From CAYOXX01 sp964408025 (GTDB lineage Bacteria; Acidobacteriota; DATKUA01), in NCBI GenBank assembly GCA_964408025.1, contig CAYOXX010000001.1, positions 149,854-213,853 on the forward strand: DNA of 64,000 bases, written 5' to 3'. The notes below the pieces were generated by a model, which did no database searches, had not been told where the DNA came from, and worked only from the letters and a program-made list of their open reading frames with translations. This document shows, piece after piece, positions 38,513 to 49,778 of the stretch; within the stretch, counting starts at the first letter, position 1; the number at the start of each line of letters is the position of its first letter. The position numbers and the translations under genes were made by a program.

Positions 38513-39571
38513 CTACTCCCCTCTCATCTTGATCTTGTGGCGGAACTTGGCGTACTCGCCGTAGCCTAGCTGGACAACGTTCTCGTCGATCTGCGGGTAG
38601 GTCTTGGGTGCCAGATCCCGAACCTCGCGGATGCGCTCGCGCACCGTAAAGATGAAGGCGTCGCTACCGGCTCCCGAGCCGTAGGAGCACATCATTATCC
38701 GGTCGCCCGGCTCGGCGACGTCGAGGATTGCTGTCAGCCCGATCGGCGAGGCCCCGGAGTAGGTATTCCCCAGCTTCGGCACCACGCGCCCGACGTCGAT
38801 CTGCTCGAAGCTGAAGCCGAGTTTCTTGCCCACACGCTTCGGGAACTTGCCGTTCGGCTGGTGGAAGACTGCGAACTTGAAGTCCTCCGGCTTCATCCCC
38901 GCCTTCTCTAAAATCCCCTTGACGGCCCCCACGGTGGTTCTGAAGTAGGCCGGCTCGCCGGTGAAGCGGCCGCCGTGCTCGGGGTAGAACTTGTGTTCGC
39001 GGCGCCAGAAATCCGGCGTGTCTGTCATGAACGAGTAGGTCTCGTCTACTGTGGCCAGCATCTTGTCGTCGTCGGCGCCCATGATAAAAGCTGCCGCACC
39101 GGCGGCTGCCGAGTACTCGAGCGCGTCTCCGGGCGCTCCCTGCGAGGTGTCGGCACCGATGCCTAGCCCGTACTTTATCAGCCCCGCCTTGACCAATCCG
39201 TAGGCGACGAACATGCCCTCGGAGCCGGCCTTGCAGGCGAACTCGAAGTCGGCGCAGTGGCAGTCGGGCGTGGCGCCTATCGCCTCGGCAACGGTCACGC
39301 CGGTCGGCTTTACCGCGTACGGGTGCGACTCGCTGCCCACGTAGACGGCTCCGATCTCAGCGGGATCGATCTCCGCCCTATTCAGTGCGTTGCGGGCCGC
39401 CTCGACGGAGAGTGTGATCGTGTCCTCGTCCGCGGCGGGCACCGACTTCTGTATCAGCTCCAGACCTTTCTTGTAACTCGGCGCGTCCGCTCCCCAAACC
39501 CGGGCGATCTCCTCGACCTTGATGCGGCGCCGCGGCAGGTGCGCTCCGTAGCCGATTATGCCAACGGCCAT
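38513..39571 (-). CDS. HMG-CoA synthase, archaeal type
   Basis: A 352-residue condensing enzyme. Catalytic residues are in place: Glu in VGSESHPYAVKP, Cys in FEFACKAGSEG and His in VFHQPNGKFPKRVG. About 350 residues is the archaeal and short-bacterial size; eukaryotic enzymes are longer. The ATG at 39571 follows GGAGGAGGAAAG; an ATG 15 bases upstream overlaps that site and is rejected. In archaea this enzyme makes HMG-CoA for mevalonate. Here it lies among acyl-CoA catabolic genes, with no HMG-CoA reductase or lyase in the window, so the direction of its reaction is open. Confidence 0.9.
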   Translation of the reverse strand: MAVGIIGYGAHLPRRRIKVEEIARVWGADAPSYKKGLELIQKSVPAADEDTITLSVEAARNALNRAEIDPAEIGAVYVGSESHPYAVKPTGVTVAEAIGATPDCHCADFEFACKAGSEGMFVAYGLVKAGLIKYGLGIGADTSQGAPGDALEYSAAAGAAAFIMGADDDKMLATVDETYSFMTDTPDFWRREHKFYPEHGGRFTGEPAYFRTTVGAVKGILEKAGMKPEDFKFAVFHQPNGKFPKRVGKKLGFSFEQIDVGRVVPKLGNTYSGASPIGLTAILDVAEPGDRIMMCSYGSGAGSDAFIFTVRERIREVRDLAPKTYPQIDENVVQLGYGEYAKFRHKIKMRGE

Positions 39572-39607
39572 GCTTTCCTCCTCCATTCCGATATGTCGGC
39601 GCGCCGA

Positions 39608-40291
39608 TTAGAACATACCATCCGGGCCGGAGCAAGATGCCACAGCGTCGCGCCTCGACGCCGCCCCTTCCTTCCAAACGAGCACCAGCTCAGCGGGTAT
39701 AGCCGCCGCCTTGCGGGCGATTTCGAGGCAGCGCTCCATCAGCGCGCCGGGTTCTACAACGCCACTTATCAAGCCGTACTCCGCCGCCTCCAGGGCGGAA
39801 AATCTGCGCCCCGTAACGAAGAGCTCCCACGCTCTCCCGCAGCCGACCTCGCCCGGTAACCGCGCCGTGCCGCCGAATCCGGTGATGATCCCCATCCTCA
39901 AGCCGGGATGGGAGAAGACCGAGCTAGGAGTCGCGTAGCGGAGGTCGCAGGCCAAGAGCAGATCGATGCCGCCGCCCATGCAGTAGCCGTCGACGGCGGC
40001 GACGATGAGCTTGCCCGACCGCTCCATCTTATCGAAGAGGCTCTGCCCCAACCTGGCGAACCGCAGCGAGCTCTCGCCGTCCAGTCGCGCCAGCTCGTTG
40101 AGGTCCGCGCCGGCTAGAAAGTAGCGATCGCCGCCGCCGCGGACTACCACTGCCCGCAGCGATTCATGCCCGGCTATTCGGTCGAGCGCGCGGTGGAGTT
40201 CAACCAGAGTATCAATTGTCAGAAGATTGGGGCCTCCACCGTCGCCGACGGTGATGATCGCTGTGGCTTCCGAGAGATCCAGCTCAATCAT
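39608..40291 (-). CDS. Crotonase-family protein lacking a canonical catalytic glutamate
   Basis: A 227-residue, rather short enoyl-CoA hydratase/isomerase relative. The oxyanion region is FLAGADLNEL and the glycine turn is GYCMGGGIDLLLACDLRYA. The first glutamate position reads Asp, and the second (usually PExxxG) reads HPGLRMG, so the normal hydratase pair is missing. It may be a decarboxylase, isomerase or hydrolase. Its ATG overlaps the stop of the membrane protein upstream by eight bases, implying coupled translation. Confidence 0.8.
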   Translation of the reverse strand: MIELDLSEATAIITVGDGGGPNLLTIDTLVELHRALDRIAGHESLRAVVVRGGGDRYFLAGADLNELARLDGESSLRFARLGQSLFDKMERSGKLIVAAVDGYCMGGGIDLLLACDLRYATPSSVFSHPGLRMGIITGFGGTARLPGEVGCGRAWELFVTGRRFSALEAAEYGLISGVVEPGALMERCLEIARKAAAIPAELVLVWKEGAASRRDAVASCSGPDGMF

Positions 40292-42284
40292 CGCCGCCGC
40301 CGGGCGCGTCGCCCTGACTCCCCCGGCCTCGGCTCGCCGGCGCGACGGAGAACGCGCCCGTCTTATCCTCGACGAAGCGGCCCTGCAGAAATCTTATCCC
40401 GTATACCTTCAGAAAGAAGTGCCCGTCGTTGGGCAGCAGAGTCATGTCGCCCTCCGGGCTGAAGCCTTCCCGTCGGTAGTTTCTGGACTGATCTCTATCG
40501 CCCACCCACAGCGTCAGCTCGATCTTGTTGACGCCATAGCGCCAGTGGTAATGCCGCATCGAGGTCGGCCGCCAGCGTATTGTCTGCTCCTGCACTCCCA
40601 CCAGGGGAGTTATCCGGCGGCCGTTTATCACGACATCGATTACCGGGATCTGGTCCTCCTGCAAGCGCTCGGCGATCACGTCGGCGTCGATGGCCATGTA
40701 GGTCCTGCTCTCCCGCTCGATCCTGCTGACGAATACCGTGCCGGTCTGGCTGAGAATCCGATACACCCGCTCCATGCCACGCTGGGGCTCGCTGAAGCCG
40801 GCTTGGAAGGACGGGTAGGAGGCCAGCAGCTCACCACCGAGGTTGCCCTGCAGGTAGAACAGATAGGTCGAGGCTATCCAGTCTGCGTCCGGAAACGGCG
40901 CCCAGTCCGTCTGCATCGAATTCAGCAGGTTGCCGGGCCAGGCAAACGGGTAGCCGTGGCGCCCCTGCCACGACTCGACCAGCGAAGTGGTGACGCTCTC
41001 CATGGCGGGCGAGCGGTCGTGAGGAATCTCCCCACCCAGGAACTTGCCCGCCAGGTCGACGTTCCACCAGGCGAAGAAGACCAGCAGGCCCGCAGGGACT
41101 ATCGCCGGCCATTTGCGGAAGGCGTCCCATAGGAACGACGCGATCTTGGCGATCCCGAGGGCGAAGACGGCCGACAGGCTTACGAATCTCCTCATGCCGT
41201 AGGAATCGCCTGCCCACCAGTCGCCGGTTACCGAGTTGAGGTAGAGCATCGCGGCGAAGACAAGCAGCGCTCCAATCCCGGCCTTGCAGTGGCGCCGCAG
41301 CATCAGCAGCAGCCCTACGAAGGCGAGATAGAGCATTGGGTGCCAACTGAAGAGCCCGTGCCGGGAGGAGAAGAGGACGTTCACGATCTCCGGCCGCGTC
41401 CAGAGTACGTAGTTGGCGCCGTAGCTTATCGGGGTCTTAAGCGGCCCGTAGATGACGGTCCAGAGGATCAGCTGCGGCGAAAATACTACGAGTAAGAACG
41501 CCGCCGAGAGCCCGTAGCGCGCCAGCATCCTCCCCGCTCCGGCCCTCTCGCGCACGGCCGCATATAACCTCGGGATCTGCTCGACCGCCAGCCAAAGCAG
41601 CACCACAGCGTTCTGCCAGCGACAGAGTGCGACGAGGCCCGCGACCGCGCCGACCAGCATCCAGGCACGCGTGCTTCGCTCGGGGCCCGTCCGCAGGCAG
41701 AGCCAGAAAAAGAATGCCACGGTGCAGGCACCCACCGCGTGGGAGTTGATCGTGTCGAAGAGCGCGTAGTAATAAAGCGGCGTGCAAAAGAAGGCCGCCA
41801 GCGTCCCCATCAGGGCGATGTGGGCGTCGAAGAATCTGCGTAACACCAGGAAGATCAAGAGCAAAGCCAGGGCAGCGTAAATCCTCGAGCCCAGGCGCAC
41901 CGAGGAGATCAGTACCGCCAGCTCAGCGGCGCGGTCTGGGGCGCCGGAAACGACGGCAAATACCTTGCCACCCAGGTAAAACGGCGTCCAGAGGATGGCG
42001 GAGCCGGGCGCGAACATGTTGCCGGTGTAGCCGGTGGGCAAGCGCCCAAGTAGCTGGGGCGAGATCTCGGGATTGAGTTCCTGGTAATCGTCGGCAAAGA
42101 GAATGTCTCCGTCCTCGAAGACCGATTGCAGGTATGCGAAGTAGAAGACGGAGTCGCCCGTTATCGACTCCTCCTCGTGAGCTGACTGGCCGGGCGGGTA
42201 CCACAGAATCCAGAGGCCAACGAGGATCAGGATGACGATGTGCGGCCCGGAGCCCGATGTCAGCGGTTTTAGCCGTTCAGTCAT
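40284..42284 (-). CDS. GT-C-type membrane glycosyltransferase-like protein
   Basis: A 666-residue protein. One hydrophobic segment (IVILILVGLWILWY) is followed by a periplasmic loop with acidic residues (EEESITGDSVFY), then about nine more membrane spans. A soluble tail of about 200 residues ends in a beta-rich domain (VVINGRRITPLVGVQ...YGVNKIELTLWV) similar in pattern to the tails of the proteins at 12286-14880 and 63634-64000. It is an odd passenger between the B12-binding subunit (46 bases upstream) and a crotonase it overlaps. The composition is GC-rich like its neighbours. Donor and acceptor are unknown. Confidence 0.78.
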   Translation of the reverse strand: MTERLKPLTSGSGPHIVILILVGLWILWYPPGQSAHEEESITGDSVFYFAYLQSVFEDGDILFADDYQELNPEISPQLLGRLPTGYTGNMFAPGSAILWTPFYLGGKVFAVVSGAPDRAAELAVLISSVRLGSRIYAALALLLIFLVLRRFFDAHIALMGTLAAFFCTPLYYYALFDTINSHAVGACTVAFFFWLCLRTGPERSTRAWMLVGAVAGLVALCRWQNAVVLLWLAVEQIPRLYAAVRERAGAGRMLARYGLSAAFLLVVFSPQLILWTVIYGPLKTPISYGANYVLWTRPEIVNVLFSSRHGLFSWHPMLYLAFVGLLLMLRRHCKAGIGALLVFAAMLYLNSVTGDWWAGDSYGMRRFVSLSAVFALGIAKIASFLWDAFRKWPAIVPAGLLVFFAWWNVDLAGKFLGGEIPHDRSPAMESVTTSLVESWQGRHGYPFAWPGNLLNSMQTDWAPFPDADWIASTYLFYLQGNLGGELLASYPSFQAGFSEPQRGMERVYRILSQTGTVFVSRIERESRTYMAIDADVIAERLQEDQIPVIDVVINGRRITPLVGVQEQTIRWRPTSMRHYHWRYGVNKIELTLWVGDRDQSRNYRREGFSPEGDMTLLPNDGHFFLKVYGIRFLQGRFVEDKTGAFSVAPASRGRGSQGDAPGGGDD

Positions 42285-42330
42285 CGATAGCGGGGCCCGG
42301 GGTTCCTTCGCGACGGCCGAGGCGAGTCAC

Positions 42331-42732
42331 TCACTCCCCGGAAATCCGTTCCTCGAGGAACCTGACGATATCTCCTGTATCGGTGCCGGGCGGGAAGAGG
42401 GCAGCGACGCCGGATTCCAGGAGGCCTTTTACGTCGTCGTCCGGGATGATGCCGCCGCCGAAGAGTATGATATCGCCGGCTTCGTTCTCCTCCAGCAGCC
42501 TCAACACTTCGGGGAAGACATGCATGTGGGCGCCGGAGAGAATCGAGATGCCGATGGCGTCCGCGCCTTCCTGCAGGGCCGCGGTGACGATCATCTCCGG
42601 CGTTTGTCGCAGACCGGTATATATCACCTCCATGCCGGCGTCCCGCAGCGCCCGCGCCACCACCTTCGCACCCCTGTCGTGGCCGTCGAGGCCCGGCTTA
42701 GCGATCAGAACGCGAATCCTCTTTTTCCCCAT
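42331..42732 (-). CDS. Cobalamin-binding small subunit of an acyl-CoA mutase
   Basis: A 133-residue B12-binding domain. The base-off/His-on motif is KPGLDGHDRGAKVV, with the lower-ligand histidine. SILSGAHMHVFPEVL and GGGIIPDDDVKGLLESGV complete the fold. It is the detached C-terminal domain found in split mutases (IcmB, archaeal MutB). The ATG at 42732 follows AGGAG. The large subunit lies 163 bases upstream, and residues there point to isobutyryl-CoA mutase. Confidence 0.93.
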   Translation of the reverse strand: MGKKRIRVLIAKPGLDGHDRGAKVVARALRDAGMEVIYTGLRQTPEMIVTAALQEGADAIGISILSGAHMHVFPEVLRLLEENEAGDIILFGGGIIPDDDVKGLLESGVAALFPPGTDTGDIVRFLEERISGE

Positions 42733-42895
42733 ATCCCGTCTCCTGGCAGCCCACACTTCAGAGGCGATCCACCGGGGTGATGGAAATCGGATAGCGTGTC
42801 GGCCCGGCCAGCCTCGTCACATATCTTTCGAAATCCTGCTTCTTCATCAACCACACCCTGGGAGCAGGAATTTGGCTCGTGCGGTGAATTCGTAT

Positions 42896-44590
<1,695 letters not shown>

Positions 44591-44611
44591 GGTCGAATCA
44601 CCTCGCGCCGC

Positions 44612-45124
44612 TTAAAATTCGAATCCCTCACGCGCCTTGATTCCCCGCTGATAGTAGTGCTTGAGCTCCCTCATCTCTGTCACCAGGTCAGCCCTCTCGA
44701 CCACTTCCGGCGCGGCCGCACGACCGGTGATGACGATCTCCAGATCCTCAGGTGCCTCGTCCAGCAATTCAATGACGCCATCGAGTAGGAGAAGTCCGAA
44801 ATCGAGCGCTACGTTGAGCTCGTCGAGCACAACTATATCATAATCGCCGCTCGAAACCGCCCGCCGCGCCCTTTCTAGGCCCTCCTGCGCCATGCGCACG
44901 TCTACGGGATCGGGATTCTCCCTGTCGACGAAGGATGCGCGACCGCACTGCACCACCTCGACAAGCCCACCCATCCGCTCCGCAGCGGCGAGCTCGCCGT
45001 ACTCAATGAAGCCCTTCATGAAGAAGAATACTACTGAACGCAGCCCATGGCCGGCGGCCCGGAAGCACAGCCCCAACGCCGCCGTGGTCTTTCCCTTGCC
45101 CTCGCCGGTGTATACCTGAATCAT
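44612..45124 (-). CDS. Cob(I)alamin adenosyltransferase, CobA/BtuR type
   Basis: A 170-residue P-loop enzyme that makes adenosylcobalamin from cob(I)alamin and ATP. The P-loop is QVYTGEGKGKTTAALG, with DYDIVVLDELNVALDFGLL and TGRAAAPEVVERADLVTEM typical of the family. It lies 21 bases before the B12-dependent mutase and presumably supplies its cofactor. A MeaB-type chaperone was not found in the window. Confidence 0.94.
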   Translation of the reverse strand: MIQVYTGEGKGKTTAALGLCFRAAGHGLRSVVFFFMKGFIEYGELAAAERMGGLVEVVQCGRASFVDRENPDPVDVRMAQEGLERARRAVSSGDYDIVVLDELNVALDFGLLLLDGVIELLDEAPEDLEIVITGRAAAPEVVERADLVTEMRELKHYYQRGIKAREGFEF

Positions 45125-45131
45125 CTGCCGA

Positions 45132-46271
45132 CTACTTCAGCAGGTGGCGCGCGATTACGATCTTCTGGACCTCCGAAGTTCCCTCGTAGATGGTGGTCAC
45201 GCGCGCGTCGCGGAAGAAGCGCTCCACGGCGTACTCCTTGCTGTAGCCGTAGGCGCCGTGGATCTGCACCGCTTGGTCTGTTACGCGCTTTGCGATTTCG
45301 CTGGCGTAGTACTTGGCCATCGACGACTCCGCCGAGAACGGCAGGCCCTGGTCGCGTTTCCAGGCGGCGCGCAGAGCCAGGAGCTCGGCGGCCGCTATCT
45401 CCGTCTCCATGTCGGCGAGCATGAATCCGATCGCCTGGTGGTAGGCAATCGGCTTGCCGAAAGCCTTGCGCTCCTGCGAGTAGCGGATCGCCTCGCTCAG
45501 GGCCGCCCTGGCAACTCCAACAGCCTGGGCTGCGACACCGATACGTGATACGTCCAGTGCACTGAGCGCTACTTTCAGCCCCTTGCCGCGCTCGCCGAGC
45601 ATCGATTCCCTGGGCACGCGGCAGCCCTCGAAGATAATCTGCGTCGTCTTCGAGGCGCGCAGTCCCATCTTGTCCTCATCACGCCCGACCGTCAGCCCGT
45701 CCGCGTCAGCGGGCAAGACAAAGGCGCTTATCTCTTTGCGCTTCTCACCATCGCCCGTAACAGCCATCACCACGTAGGCGCCGGCTATGCCGCCGTTGGT
45801 GACCCACGCCTTGGTCCCCTCGATGACGAAATCGTCACCCTCCTCTGTGGCACTCACGCTGAGGTTGGTGACGTCGGAGCCGACGTTCGGCTCCGTCAGG
45901 CAGAAAGCGCCTATGAACTCGCCCGTGGCCGCCGGGCGCAGAAAGCGTTCCTTCTGCTCGTCGCTGCCGTAGCGCCAGACGGGCCAGCAGAAGTCGGCGT
46001 TGGTCACGCCGAGCGTTATCGCCGTCGAGGGGCAGACAGCGGCGATCTCGGCGATCGCCAGGAACTCGCTGACGGCGTCGAATCCGGCGCCGCCGTCCTC
46101 CTGGGGCACCGAGATCCCGCAGAGGCCGAGCTCCGCCGCTTTGGCGATCACTTCGGCGGGGTACTCCCCCGCCCGCTCGCGCTCCTCGACGCCCGGTGCG
46201 ATCTCGTTGCGAGCGAATTCGCGCACCATGTCGCGGATCATCCGCTGTTCTTCATTCAGCTCGAAGTTCAT
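45132..46271 (-). CDS. Acyl-CoA dehydrogenase, short/branched-chain type
   Basis: A 379-residue FAD enzyme that forms 2-enoyl-CoA and passes electrons to ETF. The catalytic base is the Glu in TIYEGTSEVQKIVIA, the SCAD/MCAD position; isovaleryl-CoA dehydrogenases place it elsewhere. FCLTEPNVGSDV and WVTNGGIAGAYVV line the flavin site, and QIHGAYGYSKEYAVERFFRDA is standard. GGAG precedes the ATG. With the mutase downstream, butyryl- or isobutyryl-CoA are likely substrates. Confidence 0.93.
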   Translation of the reverse strand: MNFELNEEQRMIRDMVREFARNEIAPGVEERERAGEYPAEVIAKAAELGLCGISVPQEDGGAGFDAVSEFLAIAEIAAVCPSTAITLGVTNADFCWPVWRYGSDEQKERFLRPAATGEFIGAFCLTEPNVGSDVTNLSVSATEEGDDFVIEGTKAWVTNGGIAGAYVVMAVTGDGEKRKEISAFVLPADADGLTVGRDEDKMGLRASKTTQIIFEGCRVPRESMLGERGKGLKVALSALDVSRIGVAAQAVGVARAALSEAIRYSQERKAFGKPIAYHQAIGFMLADMETEIAAAELLALRAAWKRDQGLPFSAESSMAKYYASEIAKRVTDQAVQIHGAYGYSKEYAVERFFRDARVTTIYEGTSEVQKIVIARHLLK

Positions 46272-46307
46272 TAATATACGCTCCGATTAAGCGTTGGAGG
46301 CGCGTCG

Positions 46308-46649
46308 CTATTTAGCTTTGTAGCGATCGGCCTCTTCAAACACGTCGATAGACCGAAAGCCTGCAGAAAGGCTCGCGCTATGCTTGGCGCCGGCGGGAAT
46401 GTAAAACGTATCGCCTCTCCTGCAAACCCTGAGCTTTCCTTCAATCTTCAGTTCGATGACACCGTTCAGTACAATCCCGAACTGGGCCCCGTGGGCGTGC
46501 TCGCCCACCTCCGTCGGTTCGTCGCACTCGAAGAAAACAACCAAGCCGGACTCGTTCCCAACGAGCCACCCTCTGAGGCCGGGCCAGTTGATGTCGGCCT
46601 CTGGAAGGTTCCTGATCAACTCCGGGTAGAATTCCTCCCCCATCTCCAT
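46308..46649 (-). CDS. Small cupin-domain protein
   Basis: A 113-residue single-domain cupin. Motif 1 is GEHAHGAQFGIVLNGVIEL and motif 2 GDTFYIPAGAKHSA, giving His-His-Gln-His metal-ligand candidates. It begins one base after the preceding dehydrogenase stop, with GGGAG in that gene's end serving as ribosome site, so the two are coupled. Enzymatic or sensory roles are both possible; the acyl-CoA context gives no specific hint. Confidence 0.85.
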   Translation of the reverse strand: MEMGEEFYPELIRNLPEADINWPGLRGWLVGNESGLVVFFECDEPTEVGEHAHGAQFGIVLNGVIELKIEGKLRVCRRGDTFYIPAGAKHSASLSAGFRSIDVFEEADRYKAK

Positions 46650-46650
46650 T

Positions 46651-47796
<1,146 letters not shown>

Positions 47797-47874
47797 ACCG
47801 ACTCCCCCTCTGAATCTGAGATTAGGCAACCACTTAGAACGTCTCCCCGCGGCCGCCGAGCGCGCGGCGGCCGA

Positions 47875-48525
47875 TCAATTGCGTTTCTGTTTTCCCAGGT
47901 ATCTGGCGATCGACTCGGCGGCGCCCTCACGAAAGCAGCGCTGGAACTCCAAGCGCTCGACCGCCAGGAGCTCCTCCACCTGCCGGCCGCTCTGGCCCGC
48001 CCAGGTTCGCTTGAGCCTGGGAACCGTCTCGACAACGCGCCGCGGCAACAGCCCCTCCAGGAAGGCTCCCGGGTCGGCAAGCTCCTCGTCGCCGACCAGG
48101 CCGCTCACCATGCCGTGCTCCAGCATCCGCTCTGCTCCCAACTCGCCCGCGATCAGGACCTCGATCGCCCTCGCCTTGCCGATGGTGCGGCCTAGCAGCT
48201 CGGCGGTTACGAATCCGGTTTCGACACCCGCGCCTTCGGCCGAGAAGCTCGACGATCCGGTTGCGTAAAGCAGATCAACGGCCGCGGCCAGGCCGAGAAT
48301 CCAGCCCTCGGCCCTGCCGTCGAGGAGAAGCGCCGTCAGGCCCGCACAGGTCCCCACCCGCAGGATCAGCTCAGCCGACTCGGCGTCGCCGGCCGTCGAC
48401 GGCCGCGCCGAGAGCAGCGCCACCGCAGCCGGCTGCGAGGACTCCGGCTGGAAATGGCCAATAAGCTCTGCGGGCGAAACGACAGCTCCCGGCGCGAGGC
48501 TGAGGATTCGCCACTGAACGGTCAA
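47875..48525 (-). CDS. Divergent crotonase-superfamily protein
   Basis: A 216-residue protein with weak crotonase features: a middle segment WILGLAAAVDLLYATGSSSFSAEGAGVETG in place of the GGG/CD region, then IGKARAIEVLIAGELGAERMLEHGMVSGLV, which matches the crotonase C-terminal helices. The glycine oxyanion turn and both catalytic glutamates are missing, so ordinary hydratase activity is unlikely. It is the first gene of the acyl-CoA run, 78 bases before a dehydrogenase. It may be a scaffold or carry a changed activity. Confidence 0.68.
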   Translation of the reverse strand: MTVQWRILSLAPGAVVSPAELIGHFQPESSQPAAVALLSARPSTAGDAESAELILRVGTCAGLTALLLDGRAEGWILGLAAAVDLLYATGSSSFSAEGAGVETGFVTAELLGRTIGKARAIEVLIAGELGAERMLEHGMVSGLVGDEELADPGAFLEGLLPRRVVETVPRLKRTWAGQSGRQVEELLAVERLEFQRCFREGAAESIARYLGKQKRN

Positions 48526-48597
48526 CTGCCCCTCCCCTTCTAACAGGACTCATCGTAGCAAACGCTCGAGAGCAGTGGCAAGGGTGCCGAGGACGCA

Positions 48598-48623
48598 ATA
48601 ACCGGCGCGAGGAGCGCGGTTAT
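48598..48623 (-). terminator. Hairpin in terminator position after the foldase gene
   Basis: ATAACCGGCGC / GCGCGGTTAT pair with one bulge and a five-base loop, about 50 bases after the foldase stop. Only a weak T stretch follows on the minus strand, so termination may be partial and let transcription enter the acyl-CoA genes. Confidence 0.4.
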
Positions 48624-48674
48624 ACGCGAGTGCTAGGTAACCGGTAGATTCTTGTGTCTCAGGCTGTCCAGGGT

Positions 48675-49658
48675 TTAGTGTAGGAAGCGCTGGATGTCGG
48701 CGCTGCGCTCGAGCTCATCGAAGTACTCGGAGAAAGCCTCTTCCAGCCGTGGCTGGAGCAGCATATCGCGGATCTGCTCGCTCACCTCCTCGAAGGGAAT
48801 GTAATCCTTGCTGATGCACTTTACGATATGCAGTCCGCTCTGCAGTCTGATCGGCTGGGGGCTGTGCTGCCCCGGCTCGAGCCGGATGGCGGCCATCTGC
48901 ATCTCGCGCGATACCTGCCTGAAATCGCCCAAATAGCCGCCGTCGTCGCTAGTGTCCTGGTCTTCGGAGTGCTGGCGGGCCAGCTCCTCGAACTCGGCGC
49001 CCTCGCCGAGCTGCCGGATGATCTCCTCGGCCCTCTCCAGCGCCGCCGCTTCCTCCTCACCGCCGGGCTCGCGAACCCTGATATAGATATGGGCGATCTC
49101 GGCGGTGATGAAGATCGCGTCCTTGTACTGGTCGTAGTATTCGCGCACCTGCTCGTCGGTTACGCGCACCTGCCGCAGCAGGTCCGCGCGGACGGCATCC
49201 TCGAGCGCCCCGATAACCAGCTCGGAACGCACCTCGGAAACGAAATCATCGAATTCGATCCCCCTCTCCTGCAGCAGCTCGCGGACTTGCTCCTCGCCGC
49301 CGAAGGCGTCGCAGTAGCGCTCGATCTGCTCCTCGACCTCCCCGTCGGTAACCCTCAGGCCGCGCCGCTCGGCATCCGCCTCGAGGAGCTTCCTGAAGAT
49401 CAGCTGGTCGAGCACTTCGCGGCGGTCCCTGCTCAGCGCCGCGCGGTCGTTCTGGAAACCCCTGTTCGTGAGATTGAGCATGCGATTCAGCTCCGAGGCC
49501 CGAATCTCTACGCCGTTCACGCGGGCCACCACGTGGGACTCGCCGATCTCCTCGCCGGGATCACCATCGCTGTCGGCGGTAAGAAGAACTACCCAGGCAA
49601 AGAGGGCGCCGAAAATCAAGAACGCAATCGCATAGAAAATGAACGCCTTGTACTTCAT
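48675..49658 (-). CDS. SurA/PrsA-like peptidyl-prolyl isomerase (parvulin)
   Basis: A 327-residue membrane-anchored foldase. An N-terminal hydrophobic anchor (FIFYAIAFLIFGALFAWVVLL) is followed by a SurA-N-like helical region (VARVNGVEIRASELNRM...VLDQLIFRKLLEADAERRGL). The parvulin domain (about 185-290) has FITAEIAHIYIRV, EFEELARQHSEDQDTSDDGGYLGDF and LQSGLHIVKCIS. It acts in the periplasm on outer-membrane proteins. Start ATG 49658 after GAGGG. It lies downstream of the HIT and HU genes in a housekeeping group. Confidence 0.9.
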   Translation of the reverse strand: MKYKAFIFYAIAFLIFGALFAWVVLLTADSDGDPGEEIGESHVVARVNGVEIRASELNRMLNLTNRGFQNDRAALSRDRREVLDQLIFRKLLEADAERRGLRVTDGEVEEQIERYCDAFGGEEQVRELLQERGIEFDDFVSEVRSELVIGALEDAVRADLLRQVRVTDEQVREYYDQYKDAIFITAEIAHIYIRVREPGGEEEAAALERAEEIIRQLGEGAEFEELARQHSEDQDTSDDGGYLGDFRQVSREMQMAAIRLEPGQHSPQPIRLQSGLHIVKCISKDYIPFEEVSEQIRDMLLQPRLEEAFSEYFDELERSADIQRFLH

Positions 49659-49778
49659 CAAAATACCCTCGGACAAGGGCTAAACGTCGCAATAAGGTTT
49701 ATACCATACCATGGAAGTGGCGTCAAGAATTCAATAACCAAGATGCCGCCTGTCGACGTGGTAGCAATGCCTTTACTG

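Noticed and set aside
45132..46271. Isovaleryl-CoA dehydrogenase
   Set aside because: The catalytic Glu is in the SCAD/MCAD position (YEGTSE), which isovaleryl-CoA dehydrogenases lack.
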